Notes: a model not told the origin generated them from the sequence alone. Shown: positions 1-9,690, counted from the stretch's first letter. The stretch: 64,000 nucleotides of DNA from an uncultured Bacillus sp. (GCF_946478885.1 NZ_CAMLDX010000001.1:58150-122149); one strand, 5' to 3'. Numbers and translations are program-made.

Positions 1-680
1 AACAATGTCTCCAAAGGCGTATAAATAATATCACTAACAATCGCACCCTTTTTTAAATCCTGAAGCTGTAGCGGCGTCTGATTTACTTGCGGATGCATCC
101 CGACAGAAGTAGTTTGAATAATAATGTCATACTTGTTCAGGCTTTTATCGGCTTCCACAATGGACTTAACCTCTGATCGAACGGCATATGGGCAGTGATG
201 TATTAAGCCCTCAGCCGCCTGTGGCGTCCGATTGGCAATATCAATGCTTCTGACACCTGCATACGCCATTGTATAATAAATAGCTTTTGCCGCACCACCG
301 GCACCTACGAGCAACACCGCTTTATCCTGCAAATTCGATACTATTTGTGTCAATCCTTTATAATAACCGGCGCCATCCGTATTATAGCCAATGAATTTTC
401 CATCCCGATTGACAACTGTATTTACAGCACCAATGGCTTCTGCCAGCGGATCTATCTCATCTAAAAATGGCATAATCGCGGTTTTATGCGGAATGGTAAT
501 ATTATAACCAGATATATTGATGGCTTTAAATCCCTTCACGGCGTCTTCTAAATGCTGCCTCTTAACATGGAAAGCAAACATCTCCGCATTAAGTCCGTAA
601 AACTCAAACAGATCATTATGCATCACCGGTGACATGGAATGAGCAATCGGATCGCCAATTACCCCGTATAAGTTCTTCAC
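1..680 (-). CDS. aroE: Shikimate dehydrogenase, 3' end cut by window edge
   Basis: Shikimate dehydrogenase reduces 3-dehydroshikimate with NADPH in the shikimate (aromatic amino acid) pathway in the cytosol. About 226 N-terminal residues are present; the C-terminus lies left of the window. I chose the GTG at 680, preceded by AGGGGAGAAGG. The start [18 protein letters not shown] has the family substrate-binding serines. NITIPHK carries the catalytic lysine (residue 66), followed by NTDG and the Rossmann loop [11 protein letters not shown]. It follows yqeH on the same strand with a 117-bp gap, the order seen in B. subtilis (yqeG-yqeH-aroE). No frameshift is visible. Confidence 0.95.
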   Translation of the reverse strand, partial: MKNLYGVIGDPIAHSMSPVMHNDLFEFYGLNAEMFAFHVKRQHLEDAVKGFKAINISGYNITIPHKTAIMPFLDEIDPLAEAIGAVNTVVNRDGKFIGYNTDGAGYYKGLTQIVSNLQDKAVLLVGAGGAAKAIYYTMAYAGVRSIDIANRTPQAAEGLIHHCPYAVRSEVKSIVEADKSLNKYDIIIQTTSVGMHPQVNQTPLQLQDLKKGAIVSDIIYTPLETL

Positions 681-797
681 GTTCCTTCTCCCCTATCTGT
701 TAGTGGTAACCTTCGATGCTTCAGCTTTCTCCTTTTTTCCCGGAAACTGATTGATTGTAATGAATCAGGATATAAGTATGCTTCCTGTAATCAATAT

Positions 798-1901
798 CTA
801 TATTAACGACTTCCGAATGAAAGCATGAACTCCCCTTGGTACATAGGCCGCAACAGTCGCTCCCGGCTCATTGATTGTAATCCATCCGAGACCGGAAAAA
901 ACAATATCCATTTTCCCTTCCTTGATTGCATATTCATGCCTTACCAATTCAGGATAATCTGCCAACTGTTCTTTCCTTGGCGGGGTCAGCATATCACCTT
1001 TTTGCCGCAAGTACAATTCATCAGCATTTTCAAGCTTTGTTCGATGTATGTTCAGCTCATTTGAAAAATAACAGGAGAACGACCTTCTTCCTCCCTTGAG
1101 ATAGTCAAAGCGTCCAAGTCCTCCAAAAAAGAGAGTTTGTCCCTCATTTAATTGATAGACCTTCGGCTTGATTTCTTTTTTCGGCGTAATCACCTTTAAA
1201 TCCTGTTTATCTACATAGTGAGCCATCTGATGATGATTAATAATTCCCGGAGTATCAACTAATACCTTTCCATCAGACAGGGGAATTTCAATGATGTCAA
1301 GGGTTGTCCCCGGAAAATGAGAAGTTGTAATTATATCTCCTTCACCGGTCACTTCCTTCAAAATGCGGTTGATAAAGGTAGATTTCCCTACATTGGTACA
1401 GCCGACAATATAGACGTCTTTGCCTTCCCTGTATTCATCAATTGCTGCAGTAACTTCCTTCATGGAAGAACCTTTTTTTGCACTCACTAAAAAGACATCT
1501 GCAGCATTTAATCCAAGTTCTTTAGATTGCTGCTTCATCCAATTAATTAATTTATTAGGCTTCACTGATTTTGGCAGCAAATCCACCTTATTCCCTATTA
1601 ACAGGACTTTGTTTTTTCCGACAAATCGGTGCAGGCCTTGAAGCCAGCTTCCGTTAAAATCAAAAATATCAACAATCTTGACAATTAAGGCATCACGTCG
1701 ACCGATTTCATTTAAAATCCGCAAAAAATCATCGTCTGTTAAACTGACATCCTGTATTTCATTATAATGCTTTAAACGGAAGCATCTTTGACAGATAATT
1801 ACTTCCTTTTGCAAAGCGGATGAAGGTGCATATCCTAACTGATTAGGATTTTCGGTCTGGATCTGCACACCGCACCCTACACATGAATATTGTTCATTCA
1901 A
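798..1901 (-). CDS. yqeH: Circularly permuted ribosome-assembly GTPase YqeH
   Basis: YqeH is a GTPase needed for assembly of the 30S ribosomal subunit in Bacillus. The 367-residue protein has an N-terminal zinc finger (CVGCG near residue 8, CQRC near 37). Its GTPase motifs come in permuted order G4-G5-G1-G2-G3: NKVDLL, SAKKG, GCTNVGKST, FPGTT, DTPG. This permutation is diagnostic of the YqeH/YjeQ-like class. The start is a TTG at 1901 with GGGAGGA upstream. It lies 4 bp after yqeG, so the two are almost certainly cotranscribed. Confidence 0.96.
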   Translation of the reverse strand: MNEQYSCVGCGVQIQTENPNQLGYAPSSALQKEVIICQRCFRLKHYNEIQDVSLTDDDFLRILNEIGRRDALIVKIVDIFDFNGSWLQGLHRFVGKNKVLLIGNKVDLLPKSVKPNKLINWMKQQSKELGLNAADVFLVSAKKGSSMKEVTAAIDEYREGKDVYIVGCTNVGKSTFINRILKEVTGEGDIITTSHFPGTTLDIIEIPLSDGKVLVDTPGIINHHQMAHYVDKQDLKVITPKKEIKPKVYQLNEGQTLFFGGLGRFDYLKGGRRSFSCYFSNELNIHRTKLENADELYLRQKGDMLTPPRKEQLADYPELVRHEYAIKEGKMDIVFSGLGWITINEPGATVAAYVPRGVHAFIRKSLI

Positions 1902-1905
1902 TGCT

Positions 1906-2421
1906 TTATTCCTCCCAATGTAACAATCCTTTTTTTCTAAACCAGTTCAATATTCTTCTCTCCACGAAACGATTGAATTGAGTCGCAATTCCATCTGTCC
2001 GGGAGACCGGAACAACCAAGATTGTCTTAAAACCGCTGCGGTTCCCTCCGAAAATATCGGTTAACAGCTGATCGCCAATTACTACGGTTTCTTCTTTTTT
2101 TACGTTCATTTGTTTAGCTGCATATTTAAATGCATGAGTTAATGGTTTCCGGGCACGGAAAACAAAAGGAATTTCAAGCGGATCAGAAAAAGTCTTCACT
2201 CTTTTTTCATCATTGTTCGATACGATTGTTACTTTAATCTGATGCTCCTTCATTTTCTCAAACCACTCAGCCACACGTGGCGTCGCCTGCGGGCGATCCC
2301 ATTCAACAAGCGTATTATCAAGATCTGTAATAATTCCCTTTATGCCCTTATCCTGCAAATCCTCTGCATGAATATCCAATATACTTTTCACATGCAAATC
2401 CGGAAGAAATTGTTTCAACAC
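1906..2421 (-). CDS. yqeG: HAD-superfamily phosphatase YqeG
   Basis: This 171-residue protein belongs to the YqeG subfamily IIIA of HAD phosphatases, related to phosphatidylglycerophosphate phosphatases; its substrate in Bacillus is not established. Motif I is DLDNTLVEWD (catalytic aspartates near residues 35 and 37), motif II is the VSNN stretch, and motif III/IV is VIGDQLLTDI. The likely start is the GTG at 2421 with GAGGTG upstream. It is the first gene of the yqeG-yqeH-aroE operon. A DnaA-box-rich intergenic region lies upstream, toward sda. Confidence 0.93.
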   Translation of the reverse strand: MLKQFLPDLHVKSILDIHAEDLQDKGIKGIITDLDNTLVEWDRPQATPRVAEWFEKMKEHQIKVTIVSNNDEKRVKTFSDPLEIPFVFRARKPLTHAFKYAAKQMNVKKEETVVIGDQLLTDIFGGNRSGFKTILVVPVSRTDGIATQFNRFVERRILNWFRKKGLLHWEE

Positions 2422-2628
2422 TATTCTCTACACCTCAATACAAATTTCCTATATCGCAATTCATCATGTCCATCTTACTCTATTTTGTCATCAGGTTGTG
2501 TAAATAAATACAATAACCTTTAACATCATAACCAATTTTATAAATTCTTTCAAAAAAATTCTGCTGCACCTTGGCGATTTCAGTAGAAACATGAAAACTT
2601 TTCGACAGTAATCAACATATCCTCAATC

Positions 2629-2727
2629 TGTGGATAACTTTATACACAAATGAAACCGTTATGTATAACAGATTTTTCTAATTATTAACAAAATATTCAC
2701 AGCTTATCCACGTTACTCTGTGGATAA
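2629..2727. promoter_or_regulatory. DnaA-box cluster upstream of sda
   Basis: Two perfect DnaA boxes (TGTGGATAA, complement of TTATCCACA) lie at 2629-2637 and 2719-2727. One-mismatch boxes lie at 2640-2648 (TTATACACA) and 2704-2712 (TTATCCACG). In B. subtilis the sda promoter carries DnaA boxes that couple sda expression to replication, so this arrangement fits that control. The rest of 2422-2890 is AT-rich and I see no gene in it. Confidence 0.85.
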
Positions 2728-2890
2728 AGGAACGATTGTTCTTATGTTTTAATTTTGATAAAGTAAGAATACAAATAAGCCATAATCAATATGAATATGA
2801 AAATCTTCATCAACTTAGAACTATTTATCGAGCTTGCCAGTAACTTCATCGTTCCAGCATAATCAGCAAACAATGGAGGTGAATTCTGAC

Positions 2891-3037
2891 ATGCGCAAAC
2901 TGTCAGACGAGTTGCTTATTGAAACTTACTTTAAAGCAAAGGAATTAAGCTTAAGTCCGGATTTTATCGGTCTTCTTGAGAAGGAACTCCACCGGCGCTC
3001 CATCTTTCCCATAACCATCGTCTCTTCCCGCGTCTAA
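2891..3037 (+). CDS. sda: Sporulation checkpoint inhibitor Sda
   Basis: Sda binds the dimerisation domain of the sporulation kinase KinA and blocks autophosphorylation, preventing sporulation when replication is active or damaged. The 48-residue protein starts [20 protein letters not shown], matching the conserved N-terminal helix of Sda. I chose the ATG at 2891 because GGAGGTG lies 9 bp upstream. An in-frame ATG at 2834 would add 19 residues not found in the family and has no ribosome site. It stands alone on the plus strand, behind the DnaA boxes. Confidence 0.93.
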   Translation: MRKLSDELLIETYFKAKELSLSPDFIGLLEKELHRRSIFPITIVSSRV

Positions 3038-3042
3038 ATATT

Positions 3043-3061
3043 CCCCTTTATTCTAAAGGGG
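3043..3061 (+). terminator. Short hairpin after sda
   Basis: CCCCTTTA and TAAAGGGG form an 8-bp stem with a 3-nt loop, 5 bp after the sda stop codon. The following sequence (ATGGGTTCCTTTTG) has only a weak T-run, so termination is plausible but not certain. Confidence 0.5.
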
Positions 3062-3086
3062 ATGGGTTCCTTTTGCTGCCCTTTCT

Positions 3087-3869
3087 TTATTTCTTTACAT
3101 AACCTATGCACTCTCCCACTCGTATGACAGAGGGTAGATCGATGGCAGCTTTCCGCTCAAATAAGCCGTTTTCAAATAAGAGCACCACTGTAGATCCGAA
3201 TGTGAAATAGGCCATTTCCATTCCTTTTTCTACTGAATCGCCAATATCGAGCAATTCTATGGAATTGACAAACATCGCTCCAATTTTGACAATGGCCATC
3301 GAACGCTGGCGGAGAGAAACCTCAGTAATCGTTCGGTAATTTTTTGATAGCGGACTTTTTCCATATTTTAATCCATATTGATTTACCGGATATGAGGACG
3401 TACCAAGCGACCACTGTTTTGTCACCTTACCTGAAACCGGACTGTGGATGCGATGATAATTACTAGGACTTAGATAAAAAATCATATATGTTCCGTTTTG
3501 ATATTTCTCAGCCCGTGATGCCTCGCCAAGCATTTCAGCAATCGAGTAGCTTTTTCCCTTGACGATAATCTGATGGTCCATCGTAATCAACCCGATATCC
3601 TCGATCACAGCATCAACCGGACTGACAACAGAATCTGTATCCTTGTCTACCAATCGGGCGTCCTGTTTTAGGCGGCGAACAAAAAAGTCATGCAATGAAT
3701 GATATTCACTGATTGGCCGTTCCATTTCATCTTGATTAATCCGATAAACCTTGGCAAAGGAAGAGATTAACATGCGGCTGTTCCTTGATTTTGAAAATTT
3801 TGCAAGCAGTAGCGACAGCCACTTTCTATTTGTTAATTCAATCAAACAGCGATAAAAAAACTGCAGCAA
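3087..3869 (-). CDS. psd: Phosphatidylserine decarboxylase
   Basis: Psd converts phosphatidylserine to phosphatidylethanolamine at the membrane, using a pyruvoyl group made by self-cleavage. The 260-residue length matches the short Bacillus form. The cleavage motif reads FGST (family LGST) near residue 225; the conserved SPVDA segment lies near residue 84, and the histidine-bearing NYHRIHSPVSG near residue 136. The start is a TTG at 3869 with GGAGG ten bases upstream. It is divergent from pssA, which makes its substrate, across a 126-bp shared promoter region. Confidence 0.95.
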   Translation of the reverse strand: MLQFFYRCLIELTNRKWLSLLLAKFSKSRNSRMLISSFAKVYRINQDEMERPISEYHSLHDFFVRRLKQDARLVDKDTDSVVSPVDAVIEDIGLITMDHQIIVKGKSYSIAEMLGEASRAEKYQNGTYMIFYLSPSNYHRIHSPVSGKVTKQWSLGTSSYPVNQYGLKYGKSPLSKNYRTITEVSLRQRSMAIVKIGAMFVNSIELLDIGDSVEKGMEMAYFTFGSTVVLLFENGLFERKAAIDLPSVIRVGECIGYVKK

Positions 3870-3995
3870 TTTATACTAACCTCCAAAAAGATTCTATTAT
3901 CACTTTACTATGAGTCATAAAAATTTTAAAATAGAATATCAATAGAAAATACACATGAAGGAGCAATTCCCTTTCCGAATAAAGGAGTGAGGAGA

Positions 3996-4535
3996 ATGTT
4001 TTTGTTACATATTGTTGATCAAACAATTAAAAAGTTTAAATCACAAACAGCCAATGTATTGACATTAGGCAATTTATCGTTAGGCGGATTTGCCATCTTC
4101 GCATCTGTCAGAGAAGAGCTCAACTTAAGCCTGATGCTGATTTTTATCGCTGCACTCCTTGACCGCTTCGATGGAATGACCGCCAGAAAACTTAATATTG
4201 AGTCAGAACTTGGTAAACAATTAGATTCTATGAGTGATATTATATCATTTGGTGTGGCACCTGCAATATTATTATATCAAGGTATTTTATATGACTTTGG
4301 TGCACCGGGCGCTTTTTTTGCCGTCTTCTATCTCGCATGCGGGGCATTCCGCTTAGCCCGTTTTAATATTTCAGAGAATAACGGCTACTTTACAGGTCTA
4401 CCGATCACTGCGGCAGGTTGTCTGGCAACATTAAGCTTCTTCGCCATTCCATATTTTCCGTCCTATACTTTTCCTTTCATTATGATCATTCTGTCATTAT
4501 TAATGATTAGTTCCTTCCGAATGAAAAAAGTATAA
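3996..4535 (+). CDS. pssA: CDP-diacylglycerol-serine O-phosphatidyltransferase
   Basis: PssA makes phosphatidylserine from CDP-diacylglycerol and serine in the membrane. The CDP-alcohol phosphatidyltransferase signature DG-x2-AR-x8-G-x3-D-x3-D is complete (from DRFDGMTARK to LDSMSD). The remainder is several hydrophobic membrane segments. I prefer the ATG at 3996 (179 residues), which follows AAGGAGTGAGG; the GTG at 3987 overlaps that ribosome site. Being paired head-to-head with psd puts the two steps of phosphatidylethanolamine synthesis together. Confidence 0.93.
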   Translation: MFLLHIVDQTIKKFKSQTANVLTLGNLSLGGFAIFASVREELNLSLMLIFIAALLDRFDGMTARKLNIESELGKQLDSMSDIISFGVAPAILLYQGILYDFGAPGAFFAVFYLACGAFRLARFNISENNGYFTGLPITAAGCLATLSFFAIPYFPSYTFPFIMIILSLLMISSFRMKKV

Positions 4536-4549
4536 TATTCCCAGAAATA

Positions 4550-4577
4550 AACCCATTTTCCAAAGTGGGTTTTTTTA
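4550..4577 (+). terminator. Rho-independent terminator of pssA
   Basis: ACCCATTT pairs with AAAGTGGGT (one G-T pair) and is followed by seven Ts, 15 bp after the pssA stop. Confidence 0.8.
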
Positions 4578-4679
4578 TTTGTTCATTGAAAAATCCGATC
4601 ATCTTTGATTATTGGCGCCAGGCTGCTTCACGATTTCCAATTATTTTTTGCTGGACAGACAAATCCTTTCATATCATGA

Positions 4680-4689
4680 CATACACATT
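4680..4689 (+). promoter_or_regulatory. Candidate sigma-E type -10 of sigK
   Basis: CATACACATT, 36 bp before the sigK start, resembles the sigma-E -10 consensus (CATACA-T). In B. subtilis sigK is transcribed by sigma-E with SpoIIID. I could not fix a convincing -35 element by eye. Confidence 0.45.
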
Positions 4690-4724
4690 AGATAAAATAG
4701 GATATTTCATGCGGAGGTGGTTTC

Positions 4725-5444
4725 ATGTCCGGAATTCTTACAGCATTGAGCTACTTCATTAAAGAAATTATTTTTCTTGTTTCTTATGTAAAAAATAATG
4801 CATTTCCTCAACCGCTTTCTCCCGCAGAGGAAAAGAGATATCTACAGTTAATGGCAGAAGGGGATTTACATGCCCGGAATATGCTGATTGAACATAATTT
4901 ACGGCTTGTTGCTCATATAGTCAAAAAGTTTGAAAATACAGGAGAGGATGCGGAGGATTTAATCTCTATCGGTACCATAGGATTAATAAAAGCCATTGAA
5001 AGCTATTCCGAAGGAAAAGGCACAAAGCTCGCAACTTATGCCGCCCGTTGTATAGAAAATGAAATTCTCATGCATCTAAGAGCATTAAAAAAAACAAAAA
5101 AGGATGTCTCCTTACACGATCCTATCGGCCAGGATAAAGAGGGCAACGAGATCTCTCTCATTGATGTATTAAAATCGGAATCAGAGGATGTTGTTAATAC
5201 CATTCAGCTGAATATGGAGCTTGAAAAGGTGAAGCAATATATTGATGTATTGGATAACCGAGAAAAAGAAGTGATCATCGGACGCTTCGGACTTGACCTG
5301 CAAAAGGAAAAAACCCAAAGAGAAATTGCCAAAGAACTAGGAATATCACGAAGCTATGTTTCAAGGATCGAAAAAAGAGCACTAATGAAGATGTTTCATG
5401 AATTTTATCGTGCAGAAAAGGAAAAACGCAAACGGTTTGACTAA
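4725..5444 (+). CDS. sigK: Pro-sigma-K, uninterrupted
   Basis: Late mother-cell sporulation sigma factor, made as an inactive precursor. The 239-residue protein begins with a hydrophobic pro-sequence ([20 protein letters not shown]) followed by [12 protein letters not shown], the region where SpoIVFB cleaves pro-sigma-K. Region 2 ([20 protein letters not shown]) and region 4 ([20 protein letters not shown]) are intact. The gene is whole: the skin element that splits it in some B. subtilis strains is absent. The ATG at 4725 follows GGAGGTGG. It is flanked by pssA and an intergenic inverted repeat. Confidence 0.97.
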   Translation: MSGILTALSYFIKEIIFLVSYVKNNAFPQPLSPAEEKRYLQLMAEGDLHARNMLIEHNLRLVAHIVKKFENTGEDAEDLISIGTIGLIKAIESYSEGKGTKLATYAARCIENEILMHLRALKKTKKDVSLHDPIGQDKEGNEISLIDVLKSESEDVVNTIQLNMELEKVKQYIDVLDNREKEVIIGRFGLDLQKEKTQREIAKELGISRSYVSRIEKRALMKMFHEFYRAEKEKRKRFD

Positions 5445-5520
5445 AACGACAACATAGGTCTATTCTTCCTTTCCACAGCCTCTATTAATATTTCCATTTA
5501 TCCCCCATTACGCAGAACGG

Positions 5521-5553
5521 CAGGCTTAGCAATAAAAGTTATTGCTAAGCCTG
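5521..5553. repeat. Perfect 15-bp inverted repeat after sigK
   Basis: CAGGCTTAGCAATAA and its exact complement are separated by AAG, 77 bp after the sigK stop. No T-run follows on either strand, so it may be a factor-independent 3' stabilising hairpin or a terminator without a U-tract. Confidence 0.75.
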
Positions 5554-5589
5554 CTGCTCGTGAATAACAAAATTACATCGTGACCTTAT

Positions 5590-5691
5590 TCATTTGCTGC
5601 CCGGAGCCTGTATTCTATTCAACACTGACTTCTCTGCAATAATACAACCGATTGCACCGCACACCGTAAAAGCTAAAACCATCAACAACAT
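5590..5691 (-). CDS. Small hydrophobic protein of 33 residues, unknown
   Basis: I do not recognise this gene. An ATG at 5691, preceded by GAGGGGTGG at good spacing, opens a 33-codon frame ending TGA at 5590. The product starts MLLMVLAFTVCGAIGCIIAE, a single likely membrane helix with cysteines at 11 and 16, and ends in a polar tail (NRIQAPGSK). The strong ribosome site and helix-plus-basic-tail layout argue for a real small membrane protein, but there is no family evidence. It lies between sigK and yrhC; no other gene is visible in 5445-5845. Confidence 0.5.
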   Translation of the reverse strand: MLLMVLAFTVCGAIGCIIAEKSVLNRIQAPGSK

Positions 5692-5829
5692 ATTATCCAC
5701 CCCTCTGATGCTGTTTATCTTTTGAATTTACCATATAAACAACTTTTTCACAGTTCTAAAATGTGAATATTTTGTTACTGATTCATATACTCCTATTCAT
5801 CCAGTCAGTTATCCGGCTCCTTAATCGCT

Positions 5830-5855
5830 AAAAAAAAACGCCTGATTAGACGTTT
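5830..5855 (-). terminator. Terminator overlapping the yrhC stop
   Basis: On the minus strand AAACGTCT and AGGCGTTT (one G-T pair) close a 4-nt loop and are followed by eight or more Ts. It would end the mtnN-mccA-mccB-yrhC transcription unit. Confidence 0.75.
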
Positions 5856-6112
5856 TTCTTTTGCTCTAAATATTCTTGCCCCTCTTCCGTTTCAAGCAAT
5901 TGCCGGCGATAGACCTTTGACAATGAGAAAAAGATCCACGAGCCTACGAGCAACGTAATGGTGCCGACAATCATTACTGTAATTTCCAGCTGACTTTGAG
6001 CAACAGAGGGAATGACGATTCCTAAATAGAAAAAAATACTGGCAGCGAGCATCACTATTCCATAATGTTTCGTATCAATCATTTTTTCATAATCCTGTTT
6101 AACCTTTTCCAT
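5846..6112 (-). CDS. yrhC: YrhC family membrane protein
   Basis: An 88-residue protein of unknown function with two hydrophobic segments (HYGIVMLAASIFFYLGIVIP near residue 17, and VMIVGTITLLVGSWIFF near residue 47) and a charged C-terminus. It sits directly downstream of mccB, as in the B. subtilis yrrT-mtnN-yrhA-yrhB-yrhC operon, which is the main basis for the name. The hairpin at 6251-6290 between mccB and yrhC suggests reduced read-through or a separate promoter. Confidence 0.85.
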   Translation of the reverse strand: MEKVKQDYEKMIDTKHYGIVMLAASIFFYLGIVIPSVAQSQLEITVMIVGTITLLVGSWIFFSLSKVYRRQLLETEEGQEYLEQKKNV

Positions 6113-6250
6113 TCAATCACCTGCTTTTTCATCCATACTGATGATCCTATACTGGTAAACTATCAAAATCAGTGTATCACAATTATGAAAAGAAAAGGTC
6201 CATGTAAATTATAGCAATAATTGATTTCATATTTATGAAAATATCCAAAG

Positions 6251-6290
6251 AGGCGGAACATCCGGTTTTTCAGCCTTCTATGTCCCGCCT
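6251..6290 (-). terminator. Hairpin after mccB
   Basis: AGGCGGGACAT and ATGTTCCGCCT form an 11-bp stem (one G-T pair) with an 18-nt loop, 21 bp after the mccB stop. Only a moderate T-run follows, so termination may be partial before yrhC. Confidence 0.6.
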
Positions 6291-6311
6291 TCTTTCTTAT
6301 AAACTAGAAAT

Positions 6312-7451
<1,140 letters not shown>

Positions 7452-8396
7452 TCATACCCCACCTTCGTATATCTTTTTGCTTAAATATCGATCACTTCCA
7501 TCTGGAAATACGACGACAATATGGGTATCCGGATCGGCATGTGCCGCTTCTTCCAAGGCTGCATACAGAGCTGCCCCGGATGAGCTTCCGATAAGAAGCC
7601 CGGCTTTCGCTGCCGCTTCCTTCACATAATGGAAGGCGGCTTCATCCGGAACGGTATATATCTGATCAAAATAGCCGGGATCCATGTATTCCGGAAGAAA
7701 CTCCATTCCTATTCCCTCTGTTTTATGCGGCCCTGCTTCACCACCGTTTAATATCGAGCCTTCTGGTTCAACAATCACTGTTTTAATCTCAGGATTTTTT
7801 TCCTTTAAAAATCGGGACGTTCCCATAAATGTCCCACCTGTACCTGCACCTGCCACAAACACATCAATCTGACCGTCCAATGTTCGCCAAAGCTCAGGAC
7901 CTAACGTCTTATAATAGGTTTCAGGATTGGCACGGTTGGCAAACTGCTGCGGACAATATGCCCCCGGAATTTCTGCTACAAGCTCCCTAGCCTTCCGAAT
8001 GGCTCCCTTCATTCCTTCTTTCGCCGGGGTCGAAACAATTTCTGCACCTAGCGCTTTCATGATGACCTGTTTTTCCATACTAAATTGCTCAGGGATTACT
8101 AAGATGACTTTAACATCCTGGTTAATGGCGGCGAGTGCTAATCCGATTCCTGTATTACCTGCTGTAGGTTCTATCACTGTACCTCCTTTTTGGAGCCGAC
8201 CGCTTTGCAATGCTGCCTGTAGAAGCTCTATGCCAAGACGGTCCTTGATACTGCCTCCGGGATTCAAATACTCGAGCTTTGCGAATAGACGAATCCCTTC
8301 ATTGAGCGGAAATTGAACAATCTCTACAACAGGTGTATTCCCAATTAACTCATGGACATTTTGAAAAATCTGCAAAAAGCTCATCCCCTTTGCCAT
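7452..8396 (-). CDS. mccA: O-acetylserine-dependent cystathionine beta-synthase MccA
   Basis: Joins homocysteine and O-acetylserine to cystathionine in reverse transsulfuration, using PLP. The 314-residue protein has the fold-type II markers: the PLP lysine in GGSIKDRLG near residue 51, PTAGNTGIGLA (asparagine loop) near 78, and the phosphate-binding GTGGTFMG near 185. It sits between mtnN (6 bp upstream) and mccB (3 bp downstream). The ATG at 8396 lacks a clear ribosome site, so it may rely on translational coupling; the ATG at 8384 is an alternative. A plain cysteine synthase is the main alternative, disfavoured by the operon context. Confidence 0.92.
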   Translation of the reverse strand: MAKGMSFLQIFQNVHELIGNTPVVEIVQFPLNEGIRLFAKLEYLNPGGSIKDRLGIELLQAALQSGRLQKGGTVIEPTAGNTGIGLALAAINQDVKVILVIPEQFSMEKQVIMKALGAEIVSTPAKEGMKGAIRKARELVAEIPGAYCPQQFANRANPETYYKTLGPELWRTLDGQIDVFVAGAGTGGTFMGTSRFLKEKNPEIKTVIVEPEGSILNGGEAGPHKTEGIGMEFLPEYMDPGYFDQIYTVPDEAAFHYVKEAAAKAGLLIGSSSGAALYAALEEAAHADPDTHIVVVFPDGSDRYLSKKIYEGGV

Positions 8397-8402
8397 TCAT
8401 GA

Positions 8403-9104
8403 TTAACGATTTTTCAACAGTGCCACCATTTTCATGACTAAATTAGCAGAATGAAGAGCTGCTTTTTCAAGGTATTGATCAAATGAAATATTGGATTCCT
8501 TTCCAGCTATATCAGAAAGAGAACGAATGATAACAAAAGGCACTTCGAATTGATAGCATACTTGCGCAATCGCAGCTGCTTCCATTTCAACCGCTTTAAC
8601 AGACGGGAACATATTGCGTATCCTTTCGACCACTGAAAGTTCATTTACAAAAATATCCCCTGAAGCAATTAATCCTTTGATGACTTGAACGTTCTCCAGA
8701 TCCTTTGCCCCTTTCACAGCCGTCTTCACTAACTCCTCATCAGCCGGAAAAGCCGGTGGCAGTTTGGGCACTTGACCATACTCATAATCAAAGGCAGTAA
8801 CATCGACATCGTGGTGACGGACTTCAGTAGAAATCACAACATCGCCCACATTTAAGGTTTCATCGGAACCGCCTGCAGATCCCGTATTAATCACATAATC
8901 AGGCTTGAATTTATCCAATAAAATAGTGGCTGACATGGCGGCATTTACTTTTCCAATGCCGGAGCGAAGAAGCACGACATCTACTCCATCCATCTGACCT
9001 GCAGTATATTCACATCCTGCTATCACTTCTGTTGTCTGATTTTCAATCTTTTCTCTTACTAACACTACTTCTTCTTCCATCGCTCCAATAATCGCAATTT
9101 TCAT
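8403..9104 (-). CDS. mtnN: 5'-methylthioadenosine/S-adenosylhomocysteine nucleosidase
   Basis: Hydrolyses methylthioadenosine and S-adenosylhomocysteine to adenine plus the ribosyl thiol, feeding methionine salvage and transsulfuration. From the ATG at 9104 the protein is 233 residues and starts [13 protein letters not shown] with the catalytic glutamate region. VINTGSAGG, the nucleoside-binding [11 protein letters not shown] and the catalytic aspartate in [11 protein letters not shown] are present. A longer frame from 9125 exists, but the family begins at MKIAI. It is the first gene of the operon; the methyltransferase gene yrrT that precedes it in B. subtilis is not here. Confidence 0.96.
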   Translation of the reverse strand: MKIAIIGAMEEEVVLVREKIENQTTEVIAGCEYTAGQMDGVDVVLLRSGIGKVNAAMSATILLDKFKPDYVINTGSAGGSDETLNVGDVVISTEVRHHDVDVTAFDYEYGQVPKLPPAFPADEELVKTAVKGAKDLENVQVIKGLIASGDIFVNELSVVERIRNMFPSVKAVEMEAAAIAQVCYQFEVPFVIIRSLSDIAGKESNISFDQYLEKAALHSANLVMKMVALLKNR

Positions 9105-9203
9105 TACTAATCCTCGCTTTTTCATATATTATTTCTATAATCCAGACAAATTCTTTGCACTGTATGAACACGGATTGGAATCTTCATCGCTTCCGACCGT
9201 TAA

Positions 9204-9219
9204 AATAATTAGAATTATT
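9204..9219. promoter_or_regulatory. Dyad AATAATT-AG-AATTATT upstream of mtnN
   Basis: A perfect 7-bp inverted repeat with 2-bp spacer lies about 100 bp upstream of mtnN in the mtnN/yrzA divergent region. Its size suits a dimeric regulator. In B. subtilis this operon is controlled by CymR (gene present at 29612), but I cannot match this site to a CymR consensus with confidence. Confidence 0.4.
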
Positions 9220-9347
9220 GTATCGTATTCACATTGCAAGTCCTCTGCTAAACTATACCTTCCTTTTTACTGAATTCTAACCGTTTTTTTATTTCCGGCA
9301 GAATGACAGTTTTTTCCCGTAACCATTATTTTACCACCACTTGGAAT

Positions 9348-9364
9348 CAGACTTCTATAGTCTG
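9348..9364. promoter_or_regulatory. Dyad CAGACT-TCTAT-AGTCTG upstream of yrzA
   Basis: A perfect 6-bp inverted repeat with 5-bp spacer lies about 90 bp upstream of yrzA, flanked by a looser TACCA...TGGTA pair. It may be an operator; no regulator can be assigned. Apart from this and the dyad at 9204, I see no gene in 9105-9452. Confidence 0.35.
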
Positions 9365-9452
9365 GTACACTGTCACAATCTTTTTGTATTGTTGCCACCT
9401 GTCAAAGTACGATAAAATATAAGGCAAGAAGAAAATGAAGGGAAGGAAAATA

Positions 9453-9659
9453 ATGGAGATTCAATTTGATTTAATTGAAGATAAGATTGAATTCTTTGAA
9501 GGGTATGATCTCAAAAATATTGAGAAGAAAATAAATGAGCAAATTAATCACAACAAGGCGCTGCTCCTCAGCGTGCATTCTGTTTCCCATCAAATGCATG
9601 TTGATGATAACGGGAGACCTTATTATTCCTCCGTTGTTCATTTTAAAGCAAAAAAATAA
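9453..9659 (+). CDS. yrzA: YrzA family protein (DUF2536)
   Basis: A 68-residue cytosolic protein of unknown function, starting MEIQFDLIEDKIEFFEGYDL and ending SSVVHFKAKK, a pattern conserved in the Bacillus YrzA/DUF2536 family. I chose the ATG at 9453 because GAAGGGAAGG lies just upstream; the ATG at 9435 falls before that site. It is divergent from mtnN and convergent with yrrS, as in B. subtilis. Confidence 0.85.
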   Translation: MEIQFDLIEDKIEFFEGYDLKNIEKKINEQINHNKALLLSVHSVSHQMHVDDNGRPYYSSVVHFKAKK

Positions 9660-9690
9660 AGTGGTGGCATTATGTATGCCCCACTTTATT
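9655..9690. terminator. Bidirectional terminator between yrzA and yrrS
   Basis: AATAAAGTGG-GGCAT pairs with ATGCC-CCACTTTATT around a short loop, with a single bulged T. It overlaps the ends of both convergent genes and has T-rich flanks on either strand. Confidence 0.8.

Noticed and set aside
4725..5444. skin-type prophage insertion in sigK
   Set aside because: The sigK frame is continuous from pro-sequence to region 4.
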